Of a stretch of 5,832 bases of DNA, positions 1 to 5,832 are shown in pieces; position 1 is the stretch's first letter; the number at the start of each line of letters is the position of its first letter. Both the position numbers and the translations under genes were made by a program. The stretch is taken from NCBI GenBank assembly GCA_038239195.1, contig JBBSEZ010000549.1:1-5832 (forward strand). Direction: 5' to 3'. Source of the DNA: JBBSEZ01 sp038239195 (lineage in GTDB: Bacteria; Planctomycetota; Planctomycetia; Gemmatales; Gemmataceae). The notes beneath the pieces are model-generated. The model was not told where the DNA came from and did no database searches. It saw only the letters and a program-made list of their open reading frames with translations.

Positions 1-67
1 ACCCCATCGCCGCGCCGGGCCGGCCCCGCGGCCCCCGGCGGCGGTGCGCCACCAAGACGGGCCCGCC

Positions 68-1045
68 ATGTCGAACTTGCCATCGGCCATCGAGGTACAG
101 GGCGTCAAGCTCCACCTCAGCCGCCCCGACGTCACCGAACAGGGCTGGATCGGCCAGAACGTCGTCCTCCGCCAGCTCCTCGCCTGCTGGCTGGTCGTCG
201 ATCCCGCCGACCGTCCCCTGTCGCCGCGCCTTCTCGGCCCGCCCGGCATCGGCAAGACCACCCTCGCCATGGCCGCCGCCCGCGCCCGCGAGCAGCCGCT
301 CTACATCACCCAGTGTACCGCCGACACCCGGCCCGAAGACCTGCTCGTCACCCCCGTCCTCGCCGAGTCGGGCAAGATCGCCTACCACGCCTCTCCCCTC
401 GTCTCCGCCATGCTCACCGGCGGGGTGTGCGTCCTCGACGAGGGCAACCGCATGAACGAGAAGTCGTGGGCCAGCCTCGCCCCGCTCCTCGACCATCGCC
501 GCTACGCCGAGAGCGTCATCGCCGGCGTCACGCTCCACGCCCACGCCGACTTCCGCGTCTGCGTCACCATGAACGAGGACGAATCGACCTACGAGGTCCC
601 CGACTACATCCTCTCGCGCCTCCAGCCGACGCTCACGCTCGGCTTCCCCAATCGGGAAGACGAGCTCGCCATCCTGCGCTACCACCTGCCGTTCGCCCGC
701 CCGGAACTGCTGGCGCTGACCGTCGAGTTCCTCCAGAAGGCCCACGAGCTCAAGCTCGACTTCTCGCCGCGCGACGGGATCAACATGCTCCGCTACGCCC
801 TCAAGCGCATGGCCCAGGACAAGGACCATCCCCTCGGTCAGGATGAGGCCTGGCACGAAGCGCTCCTGGCCGTGCTCGGCGAGGAGGCCGCCGATCTCGA
901 AGAACTGGGCCGCCGCAAGAGCCAGGCCCTCGGCGGGCAACACTCGCCCCTCGGGCTCGGCGACCTCTTCTTCGACCCCGACGACCCGCTCCACCCCGAC
1001 GCTGACGAAGACGAGGACGAGGACGAAGAGGAGGACGACCGATGA
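68..1045 (+). CDS. MoxR-type AAA+ ATPase (AAA_5 family)
   Basis: A 325-residue cytoplasmic AAA+ ATPase of the MoxR/AAA_5 type; such proteins use ATP hydrolysis to remodel or activate a partner, often a VWA protein. Visible motifs are Walker A GPPGIGKTT (residues 57-65), Walker B VCVLDE (120-125), sensor 1 VTMNED with Asn169, a likely arginine finger in LSR (Arg184), and the sensor-2-like FSPRDG (232-237) in the helical lid. The core ends near residue 275, followed by a tail whose last stretch has 12 consecutive Asp/Glu (313-324). The ATG at 68 is preferred over an in-frame GTG at 44 because the protein then starts MSNLPSAIEV just ahead of the ATPase fold; neither start has a clear Shine-Dalgarno. 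The frame stays open to the window's left edge but upstream codons are low-complexity Pro/Arg/Ala. It overlaps the next gene by 4 bp, so the two are probably translationally coupled. The family call is firm; the substrate is unknown. Confidence 0.93.
   Translation: MSNLPSAIEVQGVKLHLSRPDVTEQGWIGQNVVLRQLLACWLVVDPADRPLSPRLLGPPGIGKTTLAMAAARAREQPLYITQCTADTRPEDLLVTPVLAESGKIAYHASPLVSAMLTGGVCVLDEGNRMNEKSWASLAPLLDHRRYAESVIAGVTLHAHADFRVCVTMNEDESTYEVPDYILSRLQPTLTLGFPNREDELAILRYHLPFARPELLALTVEFLQKAHELKLDFSPRDGINMLRYALKRMAQDKDHPLGQDEAWHEALLAVLGEEAADLEELGRRKSQALGGQHSPLGLGDLFFDPDDPLHPDADEDEDEDEEEDDR
1029..1034 (+). promoter_or_regulatory. Consensus Shine-Dalgarno for the downstream gene, inside the ATPase coding sequence
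   Basis: A perfect AGGAGG lies 7 nt before the ATG at 1042. It is made of the Glu-Glu codons of the acidic tail of the ATPase gene. This supports the 1042 start and suggests the second gene can recruit ribosomes itself as well as by coupling through the ATGA overlap. The GAG/GAC-rich tail makes purine-rich matches likely by chance, but the spacing is ideal. Confidence 0.7.
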
Positions 1046-2880
1046 GCGCCGACGACTTCCTGAAGATCGGCGACCGCGTCCGCGTCTTGCCGATCGTCCA
1101 CGGCTCGGGCGATTTTGCCGTCCGCGTGCGCGCCGAGATGCTCGAACGGCCCTACGACTGCCTCGCGGTGCCGCTGCCGCCCTCTTTTCAGGAGGACGTC
1201 GAGCTCGCCGTGCAGCGCCTTCCAAACATCTCCGCCGTCGTGCAGCGCGACGCCGGGCGCGATGGCTTCAGCTACGTGCCCATCGACCCGTGCCAGGGCG
1301 TCATCGCCGCCCTCCGGCTCGCCCTGGGCGAACGAGTGCCGCGCGCCTTCATCGACCTCGAAACTCCCTGGTTTACGGCCAACGCCGGCGTCTTTCCCGA
1401 TCCCTATGCTCTCAAAAAGGTGAGCCCCGCCGGCTTCGCCGCCGCCGTCCTGCCCGCCATCCCGCGCCCGGCCGAGGGCCAGCACGCCGACCGTATCGTC
1501 TGGATGGCCGGGCGCCTGCGGCAACTGGAGCGGCGCTACCAGTCCATCCTCCTCGTCTGCTCGCTCCTCGACTGGCCCTGGATACGCCAGGCCTATCAGC
1601 AGGGCCAAACGCTCGACGAGCCGGAGCCGTTCTTCGCCCCCATCCAGAGGTTTGACGTCGAGCCGCGCACGCTCGTCTTCCTGCTCGGCGAGCTGCCCTT
1701 CCTCACGGGGCTCTACGAGCGCGGCCGCATCGACCTCGGCGACGACGAGAACCTGTCGGTCGATGGCGTCAAGGAGATGGTGCTGGCCGCGCGCGACCGG
1801 CTCCGGGGCACGCACCCGCGCATCGCCGAGCGGATCACCCCGCAACTGCTGTCGATCTACTTCCGCTACGTGCGGAACCTGTCGCTGATCGGCCGGCGCC
1901 TGACGCCCGACCTCTACACGCTCGTCGTCGCCGCCCAGCAGACCGCCGGCGACGACTTCGCCCTCGCCCTCGCCGAGACGGCCCGCGACTACCCCTATGC
2001 CCGCAACGACGAGCCCGAGCAGGGGCCCTTGCTGCAAATGGGGGTGGAGCAGGCCCGCGTGCCCGGCTGGGGCGTGGGCCCGATGGTCAGCCGGCTGCCG
2101 GGCCAGGCGTTCGGCTGGTGCTCGTGCGAATTGCGCCCGCGGCCGGCGCGGCAGGACCGCGAGCGCTGGCAGCAGCGCTGGGACCCATATGGCCAGTGTT
2201 CGTGGCCGCCGGAGGACGACCGCATCGAGAGCTTCCAGCGCCACGTGCGCGACCAGGCGAAGGCGCTGATCGGCGCCGACCTGGCGCGCTCGGAGAAGTT
2301 CACGACGAGCGTGATGGACGGCCTGGACATGCGCGAGACCCTACGCCACTGGCACACGGGCGACGTCTACGTGAAGATCGTGCCGCCCAGCCGCGGCTCC
2401 GTCGAGATCGTGATCTTTCTCTTCGACGTGCCCGCCGACCCGCGCCGCTATCCCTACCGCACCACCTGGTTCGCCGAGCACGCCGGCGAATCGACCCTCG
2501 CCTACTTCGCCACCAACCCGATGGAGAACATGGTCGGCCCCGGCGTCGCCCAGGCCGAATACGGCGGGGCCCTGTTCCTGTGGCCGCCGCGCTCCATTCC
2601 CAACGTCTGGTCCGATCGCCGCCTCGACTTCGTGGACACCCTGGAGGAGCGCCTGCTCGCCGCGGCGCTGTTGCACAGCCGGGAGGCCCACGTCGCGCTG
2701 GTCAGCCCCAAACCGCCACCCGCGTCGTGGCGCCGGCTGGCGCGGCGCTACGGGCGCAAGATCGTCCACCTGCCGCTACAGCGCTTCAGCGGCCAGCTCG
2801 TCGAGCGCCTGCGCCGCTTCCACGTGCTCAACGGCAGGGAGGTGCGCTCCTACGCGGCCGAGTTCATCCGGGATTCGTAG
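1042..2880 (+). CDS. Uncharacterised MoxR-associated protein, TraB/EreA-like (DUF5682-type) N-terminal region
   Basis: A 612-residue protein I cannot name with confidence. It has no signal peptide or obvious transmembrane helix, so it is probably cytoplasmic. The N-terminal ~180 residues resemble the TraB/EreA-like DUF5682 proteins encoded beside MoxR ATPases: an HGSGDFA segment (20-26), a beta-strand ending in Pro-rich LAVPLPPSF (41-49), a helix leading to RAFIDLE (101-107), and a long helix with RIVWMAGRLRQLERR before a hydrophobic strand (151-175). This is pattern recognition, not an alignment. Residues 340-530 look like a separate alpha/beta region with motif-like stretches WDPYGQCSWPPEDD (380-393), DGLDMRETLRHW (426-437), VGPGVAQAEYGG (498-509) and LFLWPPR (511-517); I do not recognise this part. 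The start is fixed by the ATGA overlap with the ATPase and an AGGAGG 7 nt upstream. Tight coupling implies it is the client or partner of that ATPase. The stop codon abuts that of the convergent kinase-like gene. CDS status is strong; family assignment is weak (about 0.35). Confidence 0.93.
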   Translation: MSADDFLKIGDRVRVLPIVHGSGDFAVRVRAEMLERPYDCLAVPLPPSFQEDVELAVQRLPNISAVVQRDAGRDGFSYVPIDPCQGVIAALRLALGERVPRAFIDLETPWFTANAGVFPDPYALKKVSPAGFAAAVLPAIPRPAEGQHADRIVWMAGRLRQLERRYQSILLVCSLLDWPWIRQAYQQGQTLDEPEPFFAPIQRFDVEPRTLVFLLGELPFLTGLYERGRIDLGDDENLSVDGVKEMVLAARDRLRGTHPRIAERITPQLLSIYFRYVRNLSLIGRRLTPDLYTLVVAAQQTAGDDFALALAETARDYPYARNDEPEQGPLLQMGVEQARVPGWGVGPMVSRLPGQAFGWCSCELRPRPARQDRERWQQRWDPYGQCSWPPEDDRIESFQRHVRDQAKALIGADLARSEKFTTSVMDGLDMRETLRHWHTGDVYVKIVPPSRGSVEIVIFLFDVPADPRRYPYRTTWFAEHAGESTLAYFATNPMENMVGPGVAQAEYGGALFLWPPRSIPNVWSDRRLDFVDTLEERLLAAALLHSREAHVALVSPKPPPASWRRLARRYGRKIVHLPLQRFSGQLVERLRRFHVLNGREVRSYAAEFIRDS

Positions 2881-5304
2881 TCAGTCCGCGATGCTCCCCC
2901 ACACGCGGACCGCCTTGTCGTTGGCGGTGGCGAGCAGGCTGTTGCCGCTGAAGGCCAGGCCGGCCCGGCCGGAGGCGTTCAGCGTGCCGGTCTCCTCCCA
3001 CGACACGCCTCCCCAGCCCCACACGCGCACCTTGTCGTTGCTCAGCGCCGCCCCCAGCCTCGCCCCGTCGGCGCTGAAGGCCAATCGCTCCACGAGGGCG
3101 CCCGCTTCCAGCCGATGCTCCTCGCGCCGCGTCGTCGCGTTCCAGATCCGCACCGTGTTGTCCGTCTGCGCCACCGCCAGGCGGGTGCGGCCGGCAAAGG
3201 CGATCGCCTTGACGTCGCCAAAGACGCGGAACAGGTACTGCCCGGTGCGGGCGTCCCACACGGTGGCCTGGTTGGTCTCCACGTTGAGCGCGGCGACCAT
3301 CTGGCCGTCGGAGGCGACGGCCAGGCGGGTCGCGCTGCGATTGGGTTGCCAGTCGCGCGTCCCGAACTGGGCGATCTCGCTCTGGAGCGTCGCGGCACGG
3401 AACTTGTGGAGCGTCCCGTCGCTCGACGCCGCCAGCAAGAACGTCCCGTCGCTGTAGGCGACGTCGGTGAGGCGCGTGAGGACGAGGTCCTTGCTGACGT
3501 CCACGACGGCCCCCTCCTCGGCGTCCAGCGACCACGTCCGCAATTGCGCGGTCCCGTCGGCGCCGTCGCTCGCGGCCGTGGCGAGGCGCTGGCCATCGGG
3601 ACGGAAAGCCAGCGCGTAAACGGGGCCCTCGAAGTCCTTCAGGGAGAACGTCTGGCGCGGCCGTTCGCGCACTTCAAAGAGGCGCACGCCTCCCCTGGCC
3701 GGGGGCGCCTCGCCGCGCGGGGACCAGGCCACGGCGAGGACGTTCCGGTCGAGCGGGTTGAACGCCAGGGCGACCGCGGGCGCGGGGAGCTCGGGAAGCA
3801 CGACGGGCTTGGGATCGCGCAGGCAGCGCTGGAGGTGATACCACTCCCAGTGGCGCAGGTGGTTGGAACAGCGTTCGAGCGTCGCGCGGGCCGAATCGAC
3901 CAGCCCGCGGTCGATCAGGGCCTCGGCCTCGCGGAGCAGGCGCACGTAGTCGGCGAGCTCTTTCTGGCGCTGGAGCGCCTGGACGCGCGCCGCCAGTTCC
4001 GCGGCCCGGGTGCTGCTGCTGTCGCGGTCGCGCCGCGCCGCGTCGAGTTGACGGCTCAGCCCGGCCCCCGTGTCGGCGCCGACCAGGTAGGCCGTCAGCA
4101 TGCCGGCGCCGGTCAGGCAGGCGAGCAGGAGCAGGGCGGCCAGGGCGGGCCGGCGCCGCAGCCACAGCCCGAAGCGCTGGGAGGCGCTGCACGGCCGGCC
4201 GCGGAGGGGCAGGTTGGCGGCACAGCGGCGCAGGTCCTCGGCGAGGTCGCGGGCGCTGGCGTAGCGGCGATGCGGTTGCGACGACAGGCACTTGCGGCAG
4301 ATGGCGTCGAGCCCCGCGGGCACGCGCGAGCGGGCCTCCTTGGGAAAGGTTGTCTTCCCCGTCTGGATCGCGTCGACGATCTCCTGGGCGTCGCGCCCCC
4401 CGAAGGGCGCCCGGCCGGTGAGCAGGAAGAAGAGGATCGCGCCGAGGCCGTAGACGTCGGCGGCGGGGCCGATCTCCTTGGCCCGGCCCCAGGCCTGCTC
4501 GGGCGACAGGAAGCCGGCCTCGTCGCCATACAGGTCGAGGTCGTTGACGTCGCCCTCGAGGGGCTTGTGGGCCAGCCCGAAGTCGGTGAGCTTGGGCACG
4601 TAGGTGCGCTCGTAGAGCGAGCAGCCGGCCGGCGGTTGATCGAGGGGCTTGCGGGCGGCCTCGCGCTCGGCGAGCTCGAGCGGTTGAAGGAGGACGCTGG
4701 ACGGTTTGAGGTTGCGGTGGACGATGCCGCGCTCGTGGGCGTGATCGACCGCCAGGGCGAGGGCCTGCATCAGGCGGGCGACCTGAGAGAAGGGCAGGGG
4801 CCTGTCGCGGACCAACTCGGCCAGGGGGGGCCCGGGGACGTGCTCGACGACGTTGTAGAAGAGCTGCCGGTCGCGCTCGCCGGCCTCGTGGATCTGCACG
4901 ATGTGGGGGTGTTGCAGGCGGGCGAGGGCGGTTGCCTCGCCGCGCAGGTGCCCCCAGGCGCGCTGGCCCGGATCGTCGCGCGCCGAGACGACCTTCAGCA
5001 GCACGACGCGGGGGATCAGAGGCTGCCGGGCGCGATAGAGCGCCACCCCGCTGAGAGCACGGCCGAGGGGCTCCTGCACGTCGTACCCGGCGAGGACGGG
5101 CCGGCCGGCGCTGTCGAAATGCGCGGCGACTGGCTGGGCGAGCGGAACGGGAGGCGGCGCTTCATCCGCGGGGGCGAAGTCGAGCAAGGGCAGCGATTCG
5201 GCCGGGGCACCGCACTGTGGGCAGTTGGCCGCGCCTGCGGTGATGCCGCTCTCGGAGGCCACTTCCCAGAAATGGCCCCTTGTGCAAGTCAGTAGCTCGA
5301 GCAT
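2881..5304 (-). CDS. Membrane Ser/Thr kinase-like (possible pseudokinase) protein with WD40 propeller
   Basis: An 807-residue single-pass membrane protein. In order: a zinc-ribbon-like Cys7/His11...Cys28-x-x-Cys31; a kinase fold (about 74-360); basic LRRRP then one hydrophobic helix (386-408); a coiled coil (416-465); a HWEWYHLQR linker (485-493) typical of planctomycete kinase/WD40 proteins; and about seven WD40 blades (505-803) closing on motifs such as TVWDA, VRIWN and VRVWG. By the positive-inside pattern the kinase part is cytoplasmic and the propeller is outside. Kept kinase residues are Lys104 and Glu123 (19 apart, a plausible salt bridge), DFG (241-243), SPE in place of APE (267-269) and Asp283. 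Departures are a degenerate glycine loop (Gly81, Ala83, Gly86), HRN instead of HRD (Asn198), Ser203 for the metal-binding Asn, and Glu262 where GTPxYxAPE kinases have Thr. Fold is certain; activity is doubtful. A canonical promoter lies upstream, so it is probably transcribed alone. ATG 5304 is chosen because the zinc-ribbon starts six residues later. Confidence 0.95.
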   Translation of the reverse strand: MLELLTCTRGHFWEVASESGITAGAANCPQCGAPAESLPLLDFAPADEAPPPVPLAQPVAAHFDSAGRPVLAGYDVQEPLGRALSGVALYRARQPLIPRVVLLKVVSARDDPGQRAWGHLRGEATALARLQHPHIVQIHEAGERDRQLFYNVVEHVPGPPLAELVRDRPLPFSQVARLMQALALAVDHAHERGIVHRNLKPSSVLLQPLELAEREAARKPLDQPPAGCSLYERTYVPKLTDFGLAHKPLEGDVNDLDLYGDEAGFLSPEQAWGRAKEIGPAADVYGLGAILFFLLTGRAPFGGRDAQEIVDAIQTGKTTFPKEARSRVPAGLDAICRKCLSSQPHRRYASARDLAEDLRRCAANLPLRGRPCSASQRFGLWLRRRPALAALLLLACLTGAGMLTAYLVGADTGAGLSRQLDAARRDRDSSSTRAAELAARVQALQRQKELADYVRLLREAEALIDRGLVDSARATLERCSNHLRHWEWYHLQRCLRDPKPVVLPELPAPAVALAFNPLDRNVLAVAWSPRGEAPPARGGVRLFEVRERPRQTFSLKDFEGPVYALAFRPDGQRLATAASDGADGTAQLRTWSLDAEEGAVVDVSKDLVLTRLTDVAYSDGTFLLAASSDGTLHKFRAATLQSEIAQFGTRDWQPNRSATRLAVASDGQMVAALNVETNQATVWDARTGQYLFRVFGDVKAIAFAGRTRLAVAQTDNTVRIWNATTRREEHRLEAGALVERLAFSADGARLGAALSNDKVRVWGWGGVSWEETGTLNASGRAGLAFSGNSLLATANDKAVRVWGSIAD

Positions 5305-5341
5305 GCGCTGTGGTTCCCCCCGCCGAGGGCCGTCTTTCGCG

Positions 5342-5369
5342 ATTATCCCAGAGGGGAGGGCGTGGTCAA
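5342..5369 (-). promoter_or_regulatory. Sigma70-type extended -10 promoter of the kinase-like gene
   Basis: On the minus strand, TTGACC (5369-5364) is followed after a 16-nt spacer by GATAAT (5347-5342), each matching 5 of 6 bases of the -35 and -10 consensus. A TGG immediately precedes the -10, giving an extended -10 (TGn). The -10 ends 37 nt before the ATG at 5304, predicting a 5' leader of about 30 nt. The A/T-rich hexamers stand out in this very GC-rich window. Only a weak G-run (about 11 nt before the ATG) could serve as ribosome binding site. Confidence 0.65.
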
Positions 5370-5374
5370 GGCGT

Positions 5375-5406
5375 CCTCCTCCAGGGGCTCACGCCCCTGG
5401 AGGAGG
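5375..5406 (-). terminator. 14-bp perfect hairpin over the 3' end of the trmJ-like gene (candidate terminator or dispersed palindrome)
   Basis: Positions 5375-5388 and 5393-5406 are exact reverse complements (14 bp, 11 of them G:C) around the 4-nt loop 5389-5392. The loop contains the TGA stop of the trmJ-like gene, so the final codons (GGPPPGA region) are part of the stem. No T-run follows on the minus strand, so this is not a textbook intrinsic terminator. It does sit where termination ahead of the kinase promoter would make sense. It could equally be a copy of a short dispersed palindrome. The structure is certain; the role is not. Confidence 0.45.
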
Positions 5407-5832
5407 GCCGCCCTGTTCGGCGAACCAGCGCAGCTGCCGCGCCAACCCCAGCAGCAACCGCACCTCCATCGGGGTTGGCCCGGCGCGCCCGATCAGGTGA
5501 CGCAGCCCGTGCATGAGTGTGTCGGCCTTCTCGCCGTAGAGAAAATGCACCTGCTCCAGCGCTCCCCGCAACTGCTCGAACATGCGTTCCTGGTCCGCAA
5601 ACGGGGCCAGATCGCCAGGCGCCGCCGGCTGCTTCCGCCATGTCTGGCGCAACTCGTACAGGCAGATGGCGACCGCCTGCGCCAGGTTCAGCGCGGGATA
5701 GCCGGGATCGGTCGGCACGTGGATGAGGTGATGGCAGCGCGTCACCTCGCGGTTCTCCAGCCCGCTCGGCTCCGGCCCGAACACCAGCGCGACCGGCCCG
5801 GCCGGCATCGCTCCCGCGAGCGCCGCCATCAC
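5389..5832 (-). CDS. trmJ: TrmJ-like SpoU-family tRNA 2'-O-methyltransferase, C-terminal part (5' end beyond window)
   Basis: The last 147 residues of a SPOUT-class methyltransferase; the GTG at the window edge is most likely an internal Val codon, and roughly the first 100 residues lie outside. Seen directly: SpoU motif 2, VALVFGPEPSGLENREVTRC (14-33), and motif 3, YPALNLAQAVAICLYELR (45-62), which together form the knotted SAM-binding site. A helical C-terminal extension follows, with GEKADTLMHGLRHLIGRA (100-117) and PMEVRLLLGLARQLRW (121-136), matching the TrmJ layout rather than TrmH or TrmL. TrmJ proteins methylate the 2'-OH of tRNA position 32 (Cm32/Um32) using SAM. Where many relatives have Ser before NLAQAV this one has Ala47-Leu48. 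It is upstream of, and co-directional with, the kinase-like gene, but an 84-bp gap with a hairpin and a promoter separates them. The family is firm; TrmJ versus another SpoU subfamily is likely but needs the N-terminus. Confidence 0.82.
   Translation of the reverse strand: MMAALAGAMPAGPVALVFGPEPSGLENREVTRCHHLIHVPTDPGYPALNLAQAVAICLYELRQTWRKQPAAPGDLAPFADQERMFEQLRGALEQVHFLYGEKADTLMHGLRHLIGRAGPTPMEVRLLLGLARQLRWFAEQGGPPPGA

Noticed and set aside
17..26. Palindrome GGGCCGGCCC near the left edge as an operator
   Set aside because: Short self-complementary G/C strings are frequent at this base composition, and nothing around it marks a promoter.
44..67. In-frame GTG at 44 as an earlier start of the ATPase
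   Set aside because: It would add MRHQDGPA, which has no relation to the fold and no Shine-Dalgarno; the ATG at 68 is simpler. The choice cannot be proven from sequence.
838..2244. A 468-codon open frame on the minus strand, including a run of serines
   Set aside because: The serine run is just the antisense reading of the acidic tail of the ATPase. The frame crosses two well-supported genes and shows no domain.
2884..2910. 7-bp inverted repeat just after the stop of the MoxR partner as an intrinsic terminator
   Set aside because: The stem is short, the loop is 13 nt, there is no T-run on the plus strand, and it lies in coding sequence of the opposite gene. Chance is likely in GC-rich DNA.
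2118..2951. A 277-codon plus-strand frame overlapping the end of the MoxR partner gene
   Set aside because: Arg/Ala/Pro-rich shadow frame, with no family motif and no separate ribosome-binding site seen; it also crosses the convergent gene.
2881..4030. WD40 coding region as a DNA-level tandem repeat or expanding repeat array
   Set aside because: The blades are recognisable only at protein level. I saw no long near-identical nucleotide units, so this is an old, diverged propeller.
3115..5295. A 726-codon open frame on the plus strand, antisense to the kinase-like gene
   Set aside because: It mirrors the kinase/WD40 gene almost end to end. In very GC-rich DNA antisense frames stay open by default, and its product is low-complexity Gly/Ala/Arg/Val sequence with no recognisable domain.

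Overview
The window is roughly 70% G+C by eye and densely coded. It reads as chromosomal DNA from a planctomycete, probably a Gemmatales- or Isosphaerales-like lineage. This is inferred mainly from the large minus-strand gene, which joins an N-terminal CxxxH...CxxC zinc-ribbon-like segment, a Ser/Thr-kinase fold, one transmembrane helix, a coiled coil and a C-terminal WD40 propeller, an architecture typical of that phylum. No phylogenetic marker gene is complete enough here to prove it.

Layout. Positions 68-2880 (+) hold a two-gene operon: a MoxR/AAA_5-type AAA+ ATPase (68-1045), then a 612-residue protein (1042-2880) with no firm family assignment. The genes overlap by an ATGA, and a consensus AGGAGG for the second gene lies inside the acidic-tail codons of the first. 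Positions 2881-5304 (-) hold the 807-residue kinase/WD40 membrane protein, whose stop codon directly abuts the stop of the plus-strand operon. Positions 5305-5388 are an 84-bp gap carrying a good sigma70-type extended -10 promoter for the kinase gene. A 14-bp hairpin, 5375-5406, overlaps the end of the next gene. Positions 5389-5832 (-) are the C-terminal part of a TrmJ-like SpoU tRNA 2'-O-methyltransferase, cut by the window edge.

How they fit together. The plus-strand pair is the candidate accessory system. It is a MoxR-type remodelling ATPase tightly coupled to a protein whose N-terminal third resembles the TraB/EreA-like (DUF5682-type) proteins found beside MoxR and VWA genes in other bacteria; that resemblance is from memory of motifs, not from a search. 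No VWA, SWIM or DUF5691 partner is present in the window, though one could lie upstream. The kinase-like gene departs from consensus at several catalytic positions (HRD to HRN, the following metal-binding Asn to Ser, the P+1-loop Thr apparently to Glu), so it may be a pseudokinase scaffold. The trmJ-like gene is housekeeping and looks functionally unrelated. I saw no tRNA, rRNA, CRISPR array, insertion sequence or integrase.
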